A stretch of DNA of 64,000 nt from JAPPLB01 sp965206655 (GTDB lineage Bacteria > Acidobacteriota > Terriglobia > Bryobacterales > UBA6623): NCBI GenBank assembly GCA_965206655.1, contig CBDBKC010000035.1:310001-374000 (forward strand), in the 5' to 3' direction. This document shows, one piece after another, positions 50,820 through 59,329 of the stretch (within the stretch, counting starts at the first letter, position 1; each line of letters starts with the position of its first letter). The notes under the pieces are model-generated. The model was given only the letters and a program-made list of their open reading frames with translations. It had not been told where the DNA came from and searched no databases. The position numbers and the translations under genes are program-made.

Positions 50820-52473
50820 AGTGAATCATCCAACGACCCGCATAGGGAGTGGCTCGCTCGCCCTGTTTCTCCTCGCCTCGATCATTGGGGTCTCTCCTTC
50901 GGCGGCCCAGGTCAAATACGAAGACATCCTCAAAGGCCCACACGAAAACTGGCTGACTTACGCCGGCGGCTACTCGGCGCAACGGCACAGCCCCCTAAAG
51001 CAGATCCACACAGATAACGCCGGCTCGCTGGTCTCAAAGTGGGCCTATCACATTGAGGTCGGCCGCCGTCTCAGCGCGGTTCCTCTCGTCTACGACGGCA
51101 TCATGTACATCGGAAACAGCAATGAAGTCCATGCTCTCGACGCTGTCAACGGACGCAAAATCTGGCACTACCGCCAGGAAAACGTCGAGGGCGGGGCGCG
51201 CGCGAATCGCGGCGTCGGTCTGCTCGGAGACAGGGTCTTCTTCGTCACCGGAGACTGCTACCTCGTCGCGTTACATCGCAAGACGGGCGCGCTGCTGTGG
51301 AACCAACAGTACGCCGATCCGAAGCAGGGCTATCACTGCACCGTCGCTCCTTTCGCTGTCAAAGACCGTGTTGTCGTGGGGGTCAGCGGCGGTGATTCCG
51401 GCATCAGGGGCTACATGACCGCCCACTCTGCCGAAACCGGCGAAGAGCTGTGGCGCTTTTGGACGATCCCCGCCGAGGGTGAGCCCGGCGCCGACAGTTG
51501 GGGGCCGAAGACACTTGACTGGGGCGGCGGCGGCACGTGGATGTCCGGCAGCTACGATCCCGAGCTCAACACCATCTATTGGGGAACCGGCAACCCTTGG
51601 CCCGATTTCTACGGAGAAGACCGCCCCGGCGACAACCTATACTCCGATTCTCTCGTCGCCTTGGACGCCGACACCGGCAAGCTGAAATGGTATTTCCAGT
51701 TCACTCCACACGACCTTTGGGACTGGGATGCGCAGGAGTTCCCCGTCCTGCTCGACCTGCCTTACAAAGGCCGACAACGCAAGCTCGTCGTTCAGGCTAA
51801 CCGCAACGGATTTTATTATGTTCTCGATCGCGTTAGCGGTGAGTTCCTCCATGCCAACGCCTTCGTCGACAAGCTAACGTGGGCATCGGGAGTCGATGAG
51901 AACGGGCGTCCCATCCTGGCCGAGGGCGCCGATCCAGAACCCGGCGGCGTGGAGGTATGTCCAACGGTCCGGGGCGCATCGAATTTCATGGCGCCGTCGT
52001 TCAATCCCGACGCCGGACTGCTGTACATCATTGCCCTCGAAGGCTGCGACGTCTATACAAGCTCGGCCCGCGAACCGGTTCCCATGGTGGGCTTCGCCGG
52101 AACCGGCGGACAGAAACCGCCTCGCAACGCAAACCAGTTCTTCCTGCGCGCCCTAAACCCAGCCACAGGCGAGCGTGTCTGGGAATATCCCATGACCGGC
52201 CCCACGATCATGTGGGCCGGCACGCTCTCCACCCAAGGCGGCATCGTCTTCTTCGGTGATGACGATCACCACCTTGTAGCGGTCGAAGCCAAAACCGGCG
52301 AGCATCTCTGGCACTTCAACGTCGGCCAGCAACTCTTCTCGTCGCCCATCACCTACATGGTCGACGGGCGTCAGTACGTGACCCTCGTCGCGCAAACCGA
52401 CGTCTTCACCTTCGGACTTTTCGAGCCCGCCAAGTCAATACCCGTCATCAAAACAACCCGCGAGGGCCTCTAG
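50788..52473 (+). CDS. PQQ-dependent alcohol dehydrogenase with lanthanide-type active site
   Basis: 561 residues (a GTG at 50,821, just after the cytochrome stop, is an alternative start). Signal peptide ALFLLASIIGVSPSAAQ. Eight-bladed propeller with tryptophan-docking repeats. Metal-site residues: GGDSGIRGYMTAH (Asp where Glu is usual), GTGNPWPDFYG (Asn), and HDLWDWDAQEF with catalytic Asp312 and Asp314. The D-x-D pair is the mark of lanthanide-dependent XoxF-type enzymes; calcium enzymes have Ala at the second position. No adjacent Cys-Cys disulfide is visible. Substrate is probably an alcohol or aldehyde. Confidence 0.9.
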   Translation: MTTPPRKRAIEVNHPTTRIGSGSLALFLLASIIGVSPSAAQVKYEDILKGPHENWLTYAGGYSAQRHSPLKQIHTDNAGSLVSKWAYHIEVGRRLSAVPLVYDGIMYIGNSNEVHALDAVNGRKIWHYRQENVEGGARANRGVGLLGDRVFFVTGDCYLVALHRKTGALLWNQQYADPKQGYHCTVAPFAVKDRVVVGVSGGDSGIRGYMTAHSAETGEELWRFWTIPAEGEPGADSWGPKTLDWGGGGTWMSGSYDPELNTIYWGTGNPWPDFYGEDRPGDNLYSDSLVALDADTGKLKWYFQFTPHDLWDWDAQEFPVLLDLPYKGRQRKLVVQANRNGFYYVLDRVSGEFLHANAFVDKLTWASGVDENGRPILAEGADPEPGGVEVCPTVRGASNFMAPSFNPDAGLLYIIALEGCDVYTSSAREPVPMVGFAGTGGQKPPRNANQFFLRALNPATGERVWEYPMTGPTIMWAGTLSTQGGIVFFGDDDHHLVAVEAKTGEHLWHFNVGQQLFSSPITYMVDGRQYVTLVAQTDVFTFGLFEPAKSIPVIKTTREGL

Positions 52474-52568
52474 AGGCCTCGCGCAGCCGTAGCCCGCTCC
52501 AGACCGCCCGTGATCCCCCCAACACGTCGGGGTTGGCGTCGTCCCGAGTTGGCGCGACAATAGAAAAC

Positions 52569-53312
52569 ATGATCGCCATCTTGAGGACCGGGTTGCTGGC
52601 AGTTCTGTGTGTGCTTACCATTCCCGCCGTAACCGCCGCCGCCGAGGACGACCCCAAGGAGCGTGGCTGGGAGATCTTCCAGCAAGCTCGCGCGGCCGTG
52701 GGCGCCGGAGCCGACGGCGTTCCGCTGCGGGATTACGTTTTCGAGTTGAACACCAAGGCCGCGACCCCCGACGGAGAAGTGGAACGGCGCAGCAAAGGTC
52801 TCTACCTGCATCCAGGATTGGTACGCCAGGAGATCAACGACCCGAAAGCGAAAATCATCGTCGTCTTCAACGGCGAGAAAGCCTGGCAGATCGTGCCCGG
52901 CGACATCCATTACATGCCCGACCCATTAGCCAAGCGGTATAAGCAGGAGCTCGACCGTTCGCATGTTCTCCTGCTCCCGCCGCCGGCTCGAGACTCGATA
53001 TGGCTCCTCAACCAAGAAGAAGTTGCGGGCCGTCAAACCAGCGTCATCGAACTGCGGGAAGTCGGCGGACCGCCCCTACGCCTCTTTGTGGACGTGGAAA
53101 CCCACGAAGTGCTCAAGAAGATGTTCGTTGGGGATGCGCCGGGCGGCGGCATGGCCCAGGTCGAAGAATACTTCTCGAACTTCCAGGAATCCGGTGGCTA
53201 CCGCTGGCCCTTCCATAAGCGCGTCGTGCGCAACGGCAAAGTAGCGACCGAGACAACCACACTCAGCCTCGAAGTCAACACCGGCTTAACCGAGAGCGAC
53301 ATCGTCCGCTAG
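52569..53312 (+). CDS. Exported LolA/outer-membrane lipoprotein-sorting-like protein
   Basis: 247 residues from the ATG at 52,569 (MIAILRTGLLAVLCVL), which opens a signal peptide ending near TAAAE. The body has the beta-sheet pattern of LolA-like proteins: GLYLHPGLVRQEINDPKAKI, VVFNGEKAWQIVPGD, LRLFVDVETHEVLKKMFVGD and SGGYRWPFHKRVVRNGKV. Whether it binds lipoproteins or another hydrophobic ligand is unknown. Same strand as, and 95 bases after, the PQQ dehydrogenase gene. Confidence 0.72.
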   Translation: MIAILRTGLLAVLCVLTIPAVTAAAEDDPKERGWEIFQQARAAVGAGADGVPLRDYVFELNTKAATPDGEVERRSKGLYLHPGLVRQEINDPKAKIIVVFNGEKAWQIVPGDIHYMPDPLAKRYKQELDRSHVLLLPPPARDSIWLLNQEEVAGRQTSVIELREVGGPPLRLFVDVETHEVLKKMFVGDAPGGGMAQVEEYFSNFQESGGYRWPFHKRVVRNGKVATETTTLSLEVNTGLTESDIVR

Positions 53313-53331
53313 CCGCTCGACTGCCACTGCG

Positions 53332-54390
53332 TCACCCGCCGAATGTCCTCTTCAAGTATTCGATAATCAACTCCAGCTCCCCCTCCGAAGCGGACATGCC
53401 ATTACTGACCATGCGTGCCACAAGAACCTTAGCTTCATCTGGGGTACGCGGAGGCGCCGCCTCCACTACGGCCACTGGATGGCACAGCGAGCACTGCGTG
53501 TCGTAGAGCTGCTTGGCTTGGTCGGCGTTGTATTCCATGGCCGCGCCACCCTCGTCAGTTGCAGCCATGGCTTCACTCACCGCCGCCTCGGACTGCTCGG
53601 CCTCTTGCTGCTGCATCCGCCGTTCCCGTGCCGACCGCTGTAGCTCCGGCGAAATCGCAATCAGGTACGCCGTTACTTGCCACTGCTGCTCCTCCGTGAT
53701 CGGGGACAGCAGGGTCGAGCGGTCCGCCATCCGCACGACTGTCTGCCGCCAATTCTGCGGAGTTCGCGGACGCGCCAACACTGTCCGCAAATCGTGACAC
53801 GTGATGCACTCGGTCAAAAGAACCTGCTGGCCCGCGTGCAGGCCCTGAGGGGATACAAGCTTGTCGAGGCCCTTCGAATTATCAAGGCCGGCCAACACCA
53901 AGTGCTCCTTCACCCGCCCCAACGTGGACTCGTCATAGCTCTCACCCACATTCGCAGCCCGCAGATACGCGTCGCCGAAAGCAAACGGCGCCGAAAGCCC
54001 GATCAGTAGCGTCGTACACACCAGCAGCGCCGTCCCCAAACCCGGAATCATCGATGACTCCAGATGCTTGAAATACCGCACGATCGATATTTTCAATACC
54101 AGAATCACCCCGATCGTCATCCCCAGCATCAAGTGAGCGACCGTCCGCGCCGGAAACTCGATCTGGTAATTCCAAAGCCGTGGAACCATCTGCCACATCA
54201 AGATCACGTAAATCAGCCCGTACAGATAGCCGATCACCCGATGGATCCGCATCAACGAAGGCGGTGCATCGCTCTTGTGGGTCTCGTGGTCGAAGCCATA
54301 GCCCCACAAGTGGTACATCAAGAAGGTGCCGGCCACCCCCAACCCCCAAAACATCAAGCCGAGAACTGCATTCCATATCGGACTCATCAT
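53332..54390 (-). CDS. Membrane-anchored dihaem cytochrome c
   Basis: 352 residues. Four membrane helices in the first 145 residues (LGLMFWGLGVAGTFLMYHLW, IGYLYGLIYVILMW, MLGMTIGVILVLKISIV, LGTALLVCTTLLIGLSAP), then a periplasmic part with CITCH (about residue 195) and CSLCH (about residue 299) joined by an Ala/Glu/Gln-rich coiled segment. Histidines in the helices could bind b haem. Possibly a quinol-linked electron carrier. Convergent with the LolA-like gene. Confidence 0.78.
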   Translation of the reverse strand: MMSPIWNAVLGLMFWGLGVAGTFLMYHLWGYGFDHETHKSDAPPSLMRIHRVIGYLYGLIYVILMWQMVPRLWNYQIEFPARTVAHLMLGMTIGVILVLKISIVRYFKHLESSMIPGLGTALLVCTTLLIGLSAPFAFGDAYLRAANVGESYDESTLGRVKEHLVLAGLDNSKGLDKLVSPQGLHAGQQVLLTECITCHDLRTVLARPRTPQNWRQTVVRMADRSTLLSPITEEQQWQVTAYLIAISPELQRSARERRMQQQEAEQSEAAVSEAMAATDEGGAAMEYNADQAKQLYDTQCSLCHPVAVVEAAPPRTPDEAKVLVARMVSNGMSASEGELELIIEYLKRTFGG

Positions 54391-54640
54391 TTCCCTTGCC
54401 CCTTAGTGACTACGGTCGATCCAGCCGCCGTCGCTCACGTAACACTTGTTACAGAGAACCCGTGTCTGTATCTAAACTTCCGTCAGCCGTTGTGAATTGT
54501 CACGGTCCTTGGCTATCATTGCTCCCAGTACAGGGGTTATGGCGGGGATTCGACGACGAGAGTCAGTTGAGGTCAATTCCTCCGCCGCAACAAGAATTCG
54601 CGCGCGGCCATACAGAGGTTAGCAGCGCGCAATCAGGGTC

Positions 54641-54840
54641 ATGAGTCTCGCGGTGCGTATCACCTTACGTCGTGGTGTGTTCGGGCGAAGAATCGCCGGA
54701 GCCGCTTTCTTCCTCGGCGCGCTGGTGGGTCCCGCTTCGGCCCAGACCGCCGCTCCGGACAACAAGTTCATCGGCAGCCAGGTTTGCCAAGCCTGTCACC
54801 CCGATGTCTGGCTGGGCTTCAACCGCAATCCGCATTTCAA
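54641..54840 (+). pseudogene. N-terminal fragment of an exported cytochrome c, truncated by IS1380
   Basis: About 67 codons: signal peptide (AGAAFFLGALVGPASAQ) and the first haem motif in IGSQVCQACHPDVWLGFNRN, the typical start of multihaem or tetratricopeptide-linked cytochromes. Coding sequence stops at FNQ where IS1380 copy 2 begins; the ORF continues only in IS sequence. The remainder is not in this window. Confidence 0.8.
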
Positions 54841-56506
54841 CCAGGATTTCCATTTTGGCCCTGGCACGGTGAAAGTATACACCCGCGCTGCCCCGAAGAC
54901 CACGTCTTTCCGCGCTGAACCCTGCACATCACCTCCGGCGGCAGGCCCCAAAGCCCGTCCGTCCGCTCACAGACGTTGATGGAGCGGGCTGAACGGCACA
55001 CCGGCCGACACTGCTCCCTGCGAAGCCTTTTCGGAGCTAAAAACTGTTGATCCTCGTCCAGGTAACGCTACCCGCTCGGCAGCGGCAGCGCCCAGATCCT
55101 GTGCAGCATGTCACCGAACAGCCGCCGGTTCAGATGCCCCTCGGCCAGCAGCAACCAGTAGTAGCGCGCGTGCTTGACCAGCCGGCCGCCGGTCTTCATC
55201 AGCCGCTGCTGCAAGCTCGTGAGCGACCAACTCTTGATCCTGTTCGGCAGTCCGAGCCGCCGCCACAAGTTGCCCAGGTTGTAGGCCAGCACGCTGAGTT
55301 GCAGTCGCACTTCGTTGGCCCGAAAGCGATGGCACGAAAGCCGCGTCCAGTGCGTGGCCTGTTTGCCTTCTTTAATCCATTGCTCGGCCGTGCCGCGCTT
55401 GTTGTAGAAGCGCACCACCGACCGGCTTGGCAAGCTCATGTTGGTCACGATAAATCCGACCCGCGGGAACAGCTCACCGAGATGATGCTCGACCTTGGCC
55501 ACGATGCGTCGCGGCTTGGACCAACTCTCCGCCTGATAGCGGAAGCTCTTGTAGCGCACCAAGGGCTTGCGACCCGGCCTGCCCGGCGGGCGAAACAAGA
55601 TGTCTTCGATCGCCAATTCCAAGCTCTTGTTGGCCGGAATGCGAATGGCGTACTGCACTCCGCGTTCCTCCGAAAACTCATAAATCTCCGGCTTGGCAAA
55701 GGCCGCATCGCCCCGGAAGGTGACCTGTTTGCCCACAGCCTGTTGGCGCTTGATCTCGGGCAGCAGCAACTCCTTCCAGTCCTCAGCGCTGTGCACGTTG
55801 CCTGGACGCAGCTTCGCCGCCAGGCAATCCCCATGCTGGTTGAACAACAACAGCGGGTGGTAGCAGACCGACTCGAAATGGCCGTTGTAGGCGCTGCCCT
55901 CTTGCTGGCCGTGGACAGGGCTTTCGGTCGAATCCATGTCGAGCACGACGCGCTCGGAGTCGTCTTGCGTCTCGGCTTGCGCCACCAGCTCGCGGTTCAC
56001 AGCCATCAGCCCCAGCAAGTTCTCCTCGCTCGCCAGCATCTCCGTCTCGAAGCTCTGCAGTCGCGAGGTCAGTGCCCCGCCGCGATCCCAGTTCCTCTTC
56101 GAGCCGATCAAGCGAAACGTCGGGTCAGCCGACACTCGGACGGCGTCATTGAGGTCCTCGTAGCCTGCCAGCCGAGAGTAGACTGACTGCCGCAGCAGAT
56201 CGGCCAGCGGGAACTTCTTGTTCAAGCCTTGCCGTGGGTCACTGAGGTGTTCGTCGAGCAGCTTCCCGAGTCCGAGTCGCTCGTCCAGCTCGCGGACCAG
56301 GATCAGCCCGCCGTCGGAAGTGACACGCGATCCTTGGAAATCGACTTTCAATAAGCCGTTGAAGCTTAGCTGGAACGGTTTGTTTTCTTTTTCACCCATT
56401 GGGTGTTGATCTCCTCAGCGCCTTGAGTGCTTTCCAACCCGCATAAATAAAGGCGTCCGAGGCCACCCGATGGTTAGCAGAATCGAAACTAAAGTGGGAA
56501 TCCGGG
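54841..56506 (-). mobile_element. IS1380-family insertion sequence, copy 2
   Basis: 1,666 bp, practically identical to and in the same orientation as 36,809-38,474. Flanks are TCAA (left) and TTTA (right): no target duplication. It cuts a cytochrome gene on the left and a remnant of an IS200/IS605 end on the right. Confidence 0.93.
55068..56399 (-). CDS. IS1380-family transposase (copy 2)
   Basis: 443 residues, identical to the copy at 37,036-38,367 except Leu for Ile in LGKLLDEHL. All three catalytic acidic residues are present, so both copies may be active. Confidence 0.95.
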   Translation of the reverse strand: MGEKENKPFQLSFNGLLKVDFQGSRVTSDGGLILVRELDERLGLGKLLDEHLSDPRQGLNKKFPLADLLRQSVYSRLAGYEDLNDAVRVSADPTFRLIGSKRNWDRGGALTSRLQSFETEMLASEENLLGLMAVNRELVAQAETQDDSERVVLDMDSTESPVHGQQEGSAYNGHFESVCYHPLLLFNQHGDCLAAKLRPGNVHSAEDWKELLLPEIKRQQAVGKQVTFRGDAAFAKPEIYEFSEERGVQYAIRIPANKSLELAIEDILFRPPGRPGRKPLVRYKSFRYQAESWSKPRRIVAKVEHHLGELFPRVGFIVTNMSLPSRSVVRFYNKRGTAEQWIKEGKQATHWTRLSCHRFRANEVRLQLSVLAYNLGNLWRRLGLPNRIKSWSLTSLQQRLMKTGGRLVKHARYYWLLLAEGHLNRRLFGDMLHRIWALPLPSG

Positions 56507-56525
56507 TTTAGACCTGGTGATGGAA
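56507..56525 (-). mobile_element. Remnant of an IS200/IS605 left end
   Basis: TTTAGACCTGGTGATGGAA is identical to the terminal 19 bases of the element at 7269-7880 (7862-7880). On the minus strand it is preceded by TTCAG, close to the TTTAG target of the full element. IS1380 copy 2 has removed the rest. Confidence 0.6.
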
Positions 56526-56840
56526 CTGAAGTGAAGAGTATTGGCCCTAACCTACTTTCCACCACTGCCCCGATCGTCGTCGCCATTCGCGGTTCAGCCA
56601 CGCAGCCGCCCAAAAAACGCCCGGTGGCGAAGCGGGAACTGGTTTTCGCAATTTATGTGGCACGTGGCGAAGTTCCGTAAGGTAAGTCACACCATTCCGT
56701 GATAATAATCGGTAGGCCGTTGAATTTATATTGTCTTTTTCTGGAAAGCGGCTTATCATAGATCGGCACCGAAAGTTAGGTTGCCCCTCAGGTCGATCGA
56801 TCCACAGGATCGACGGCGGGGCACTACCAAGGAGACCCCC
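56526..56840. other. 315-base intergenic region
   Basis: No gene with coding character. AT content rises around 56,700-56,760 (TTGAATTTATATTGTC), likely a promoter for the following gene, and an imperfect GATCGATCC...GGATCGACG inverted repeat lies near 56,792-56,816. Confidence 0.4.
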
Positions 56841-57686
56841 ATGATCATTTCAGTTATCAACCACACGAACGGACAACTTAGCGACCTGGAGGTCCAAGAA
56901 GCGATTCGGGCGGTTAACCGTCAGATCGCCGAGGACTTCTATCCCTACTGGAGTCTTGGAGCCACACTAAGGCTGGAAGGCAGGACTTCCGCCGACCCCG
57001 ACGCGCAAAGCCTCGCGGATATGCGCGGCGATGCGGTTCTCTATCTTTGGGACAAGACCGACGTTCCGAATGCCCTTGGCTACCACGACCGGAACAACCA
57101 AGGCATACCCTTTGGCTTCGTGTTCACCGAGTTGGTGGAGGCCGTTGGTGAAAACTGGACGGTAACCCTGTCTCACGAAGCGCTCGAACTCTTGGCCGAC
57201 CCGGAAGTCAACCTGCTCGCCATGGGGCCGCATCCAAACAATCAGAACAAGACGGTGTTTCACTGGTATGAAATGTGCGACGCCGTGCAGGGAGAGACCT
57301 ACGCGATCGACGGCATCGAAGTGTCCAACTTCGTGCTGCCGCTCTATTTCACGGGCGGAGAAGAACTCGGGGGCCGAAACGACTTCTTGGGGACCGTGCG
57401 CGGCGATGGCTCGACGCTTCCTTCCTTCGGCATTAACCCCGGCGGCTACGTCGGATTCTACGACCCTGCGATCAACCAACACGATACGTTTTCCATGCAG
57501 GGCGATCGTGAGGCGGAGCGGCGCATCAAGGTCAAGGATGCCGCAATGGCGGCGCGACGCGGCGGCAGACATCAGAGAACGGGCGCCGGCGTCTGTGCCA
57601 GGATCGCACTCGAGCTCGACAAGGAGCAGCGGAAGCCGAAGCGGCGGGCGAAGGCGAAATCCAAAGGAAAGGCCGCCTCTCGCTAG
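56841..57686 (+). CDS. Hypothetical protein with a zincin-like HEALE motif
   Basis: 281 residues from the ATG at 56,841, with GGAGACC upstream. The middle contains VTLSHEALELLADPEVNLLAMGPHP, where HEALE followed by Asp resembles the metal site of zincin-like peptidases, and YEMCDAVQGETYAIDGIEVSNFVLP, which could hold further ligands. The C-terminus is strongly basic (KRRAKAKSKGKAASR), perhaps nucleic-acid or polyanion binding. No signal peptide. I do not recognise the family; a peptidase role is a guess. Confidence 0.65.
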   Translation: MIISVINHTNGQLSDLEVQEAIRAVNRQIAEDFYPYWSLGATLRLEGRTSADPDAQSLADMRGDAVLYLWDKTDVPNALGYHDRNNQGIPFGFVFTELVEAVGENWTVTLSHEALELLADPEVNLLAMGPHPNNQNKTVFHWYEMCDAVQGETYAIDGIEVSNFVLPLYFTGGEELGGRNDFLGTVRGDGSTLPSFGINPGGYVGFYDPAINQHDTFSMQGDREAERRIKVKDAAMAARRGGRHQRTGAGVCARIALELDKEQRKPKRRAKAKSKGKAASR

Positions 57687-57750
57687 GTTTCGCGGTGAAG
57701 GTGAGCCGGCGCGCTTGCATTCTCGTAGCTGATGGTCTTATATATTGACC

Positions 57751-58932
57751 ATGCTCAAGTCGCGTTCGTACTTCACCTTCACCCTTCTTGCCGCGCTGTG
57801 GGTCGGCTGTGGCGGGCCCGCCGACGAAGAATCGGCCGAGACCGAACAAGAAGCCTCCGGGCAGCAGTACCTCGCCTATTTCGGGACCTACACCAAAGGC
57901 GAAGGTGCCGGCAAGGGTATCTACGCCTACCGTTTTGACTCCGCGACGGGCGAAATGACCGAGATCGGACTCGCCGCCGAGGTCGCGAATCCGTCTTTCG
58001 TCGCGATCCACCCCAACAACAAGTACCTCTATGCCGTGACGGAGGACTTCGAGGGCGAAGGCGCGGTCAGCGCTTTTGAAATCGACCATGAGAGCGGGAA
58101 GCTGAAGTTGTTGAATCAGGTGTCGTCCAAGGGGTCGGGGCCGTGCCATTTGAACGTCGACGCCACGGGCAAGATGGTCGCCGTCGCGAACTACGGTGCG
58201 GGAAGCACGTCGTCGTTTCAGGTCAACGCCGACGGTACGCTGAGCGAAGCAGTAAGCGTGATCCAGCACGTTGGATCGAGTGTTGACGAGCGCCGCCAGA
58301 AAGGGCCGCATGGCCACTCGGTGAATTTCTCGCCCGACAATCGCTTCGTTATCACAGCCGATCTGGGCACCGACAAGCTTTACGTGTACAAGGCCGATCC
58401 AGCAACCGGCAAGATCGAACCCAATGATCCACCGGCCGGCGACGTCAAGCCCGGCGGCGGACCGCGCCATTTCACGTTCCACCCCTCGGGCAAGTTCTGC
58501 TACGCCATCAACGAGATGGGGAATACGATAACGGCTTTTAACTGGGATGCCCCGCGCGGAGCGATGGAGGAGATCCAGATGATCTCGACGCTGCCGGAGG
58601 GGTACACCGAAACCACTCACACGGCGGAAGTTCGTGCCCACCCATCGGGCAAGTTTCTGTACGGCTCCAATCGCGGACACGACTCCATCGCGGTTTTCTC
58701 AGTGGACCCGGCAACCGGCAAGCTGACCAGTGTTGAGCAGACTTTGACCGGCGGCCAGGCGCCCCGGAACTTCAATCTCGATCCGGCGGGCAAATACCTG
58801 TTCGCCGAGAACCAGAACAGCAACACGGTCGTAGGTTTCGAGATTGATCAGCAGACCGGCAAGCTGACGCCAACGGGCCAGGTGTTGAACATTCCGCGTC
58901 CGGTTTGCCTGCGCTGGGTGCCGCTGGGTTGA
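57751..58932 (+). CDS. Lactonase-family (6-phosphogluconolactonase-like) beta-propeller lipoprotein
   Basis: 393 residues from the ATG at 57,751. Signal with lipobox ending LWVGCGG. The seven-bladed Lactonase/YbhE fold is clear: YLAYFGTYTKGEGAGKGIY, NPSFVAIHPNNKYLYAVTE, SGPCHLNVDATGKMVAVANY, KGPHGHSVNFSPDNRFVI, GGGPRHFTFHPSGKFCYAINE, AEVRAHPSGKFLYGSNRGHDS. Known members hydrolyse lactones. The lipoprotein signal suggests a periplasmic form acting on another lactone. Confidence 0.88.
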   Translation: MLKSRSYFTFTLLAALWVGCGGPADEESAETEQEASGQQYLAYFGTYTKGEGAGKGIYAYRFDSATGEMTEIGLAAEVANPSFVAIHPNNKYLYAVTEDFEGEGAVSAFEIDHESGKLKLLNQVSSKGSGPCHLNVDATGKMVAVANYGAGSTSSFQVNADGTLSEAVSVIQHVGSSVDERRQKGPHGHSVNFSPDNRFVITADLGTDKLYVYKADPATGKIEPNDPPAGDVKPGGGPRHFTFHPSGKFCYAINEMGNTITAFNWDAPRGAMEEIQMISTLPEGYTETTHTAEVRAHPSGKFLYGSNRGHDSIAVFSVDPATGKLTSVEQTLTGGQAPRNFNLDPAGKYLFAENQNSNTVVGFEIDQQTGKLTPTGQVLNIPRPVCLRWVPLG

Positions 58933-59077
58933 CGAAGCGATCGGTTCGCACATCTACGTTGTCGACTCTTTCCGGCGCTTGATCCCGTTGCGGCGTTCTT
59001 CTCCGCTGAGAGCCCTGCCGTACTCGTGACCCGTGTTGGCTTGGCCGGCGACGTATTGTACTCAGCAATGATGTGCC

Positions 59078-59127
59078 GTTATCAGCGGGAATATTCTGAA
59101 GGCCTACTGCGTTTGTTGAGGCGAGGA
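59078..59127 (+). repeat. 50-bp direct repeat, copy A
   Basis: GTTATC-N3-GGGAATATTCTG-N10-GCGTTTGTTGAGGCGAGGA. The same arrangement with no gaps occurs at 61,001-61,050 (37 of 50 positions identical). Lies just upstream of a TPR-protein remnant. Confidence 0.6.
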
Positions 59128-59295
59128 GTCTGCGTCTCCCGAGGCCATCCATGCCGCTCTGGGGGATGCGGATTCCGCCTTCCAACTGCTCAGCAAAGCG
59201 GGCGAGGGAGATGGCGCGCTCGTGCTCCTCAAGGCACACCCGATGTGGGACACACTGCGCAAACTCGGCTTGGACGATTCATTCACCCAGACCTA
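59118..59295 (+). pseudogene. C-terminal remnant of a TPR/TolB-like signalling protein
   Basis: About 58 codons ending at a TAG (59,293-59,295): EAIHAALGDADSAFQLLSKA, then ALVLLKAHPMWDTLRKLGLD. This matches the usual end of acidobacterial TPR proteins (compare WLNVDTRLESLRDDPRFQSLL in the next gene). No start codon; a stop lies just upstream in the frame. Confidence 0.55.
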
Positions 59296-59329
59296 GAGGA
59301 TCAGCTTGCCTGACTAAAGGTTTTCTGAC

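Noticed and set aside
36809..56506. Composite transposon made of the two IS1380 copies
   Set aside because: The outer flanks show no target duplication, and the enclosed 16 kb is a mixture of ordinary chromosomal genes and unrelated IS elements.
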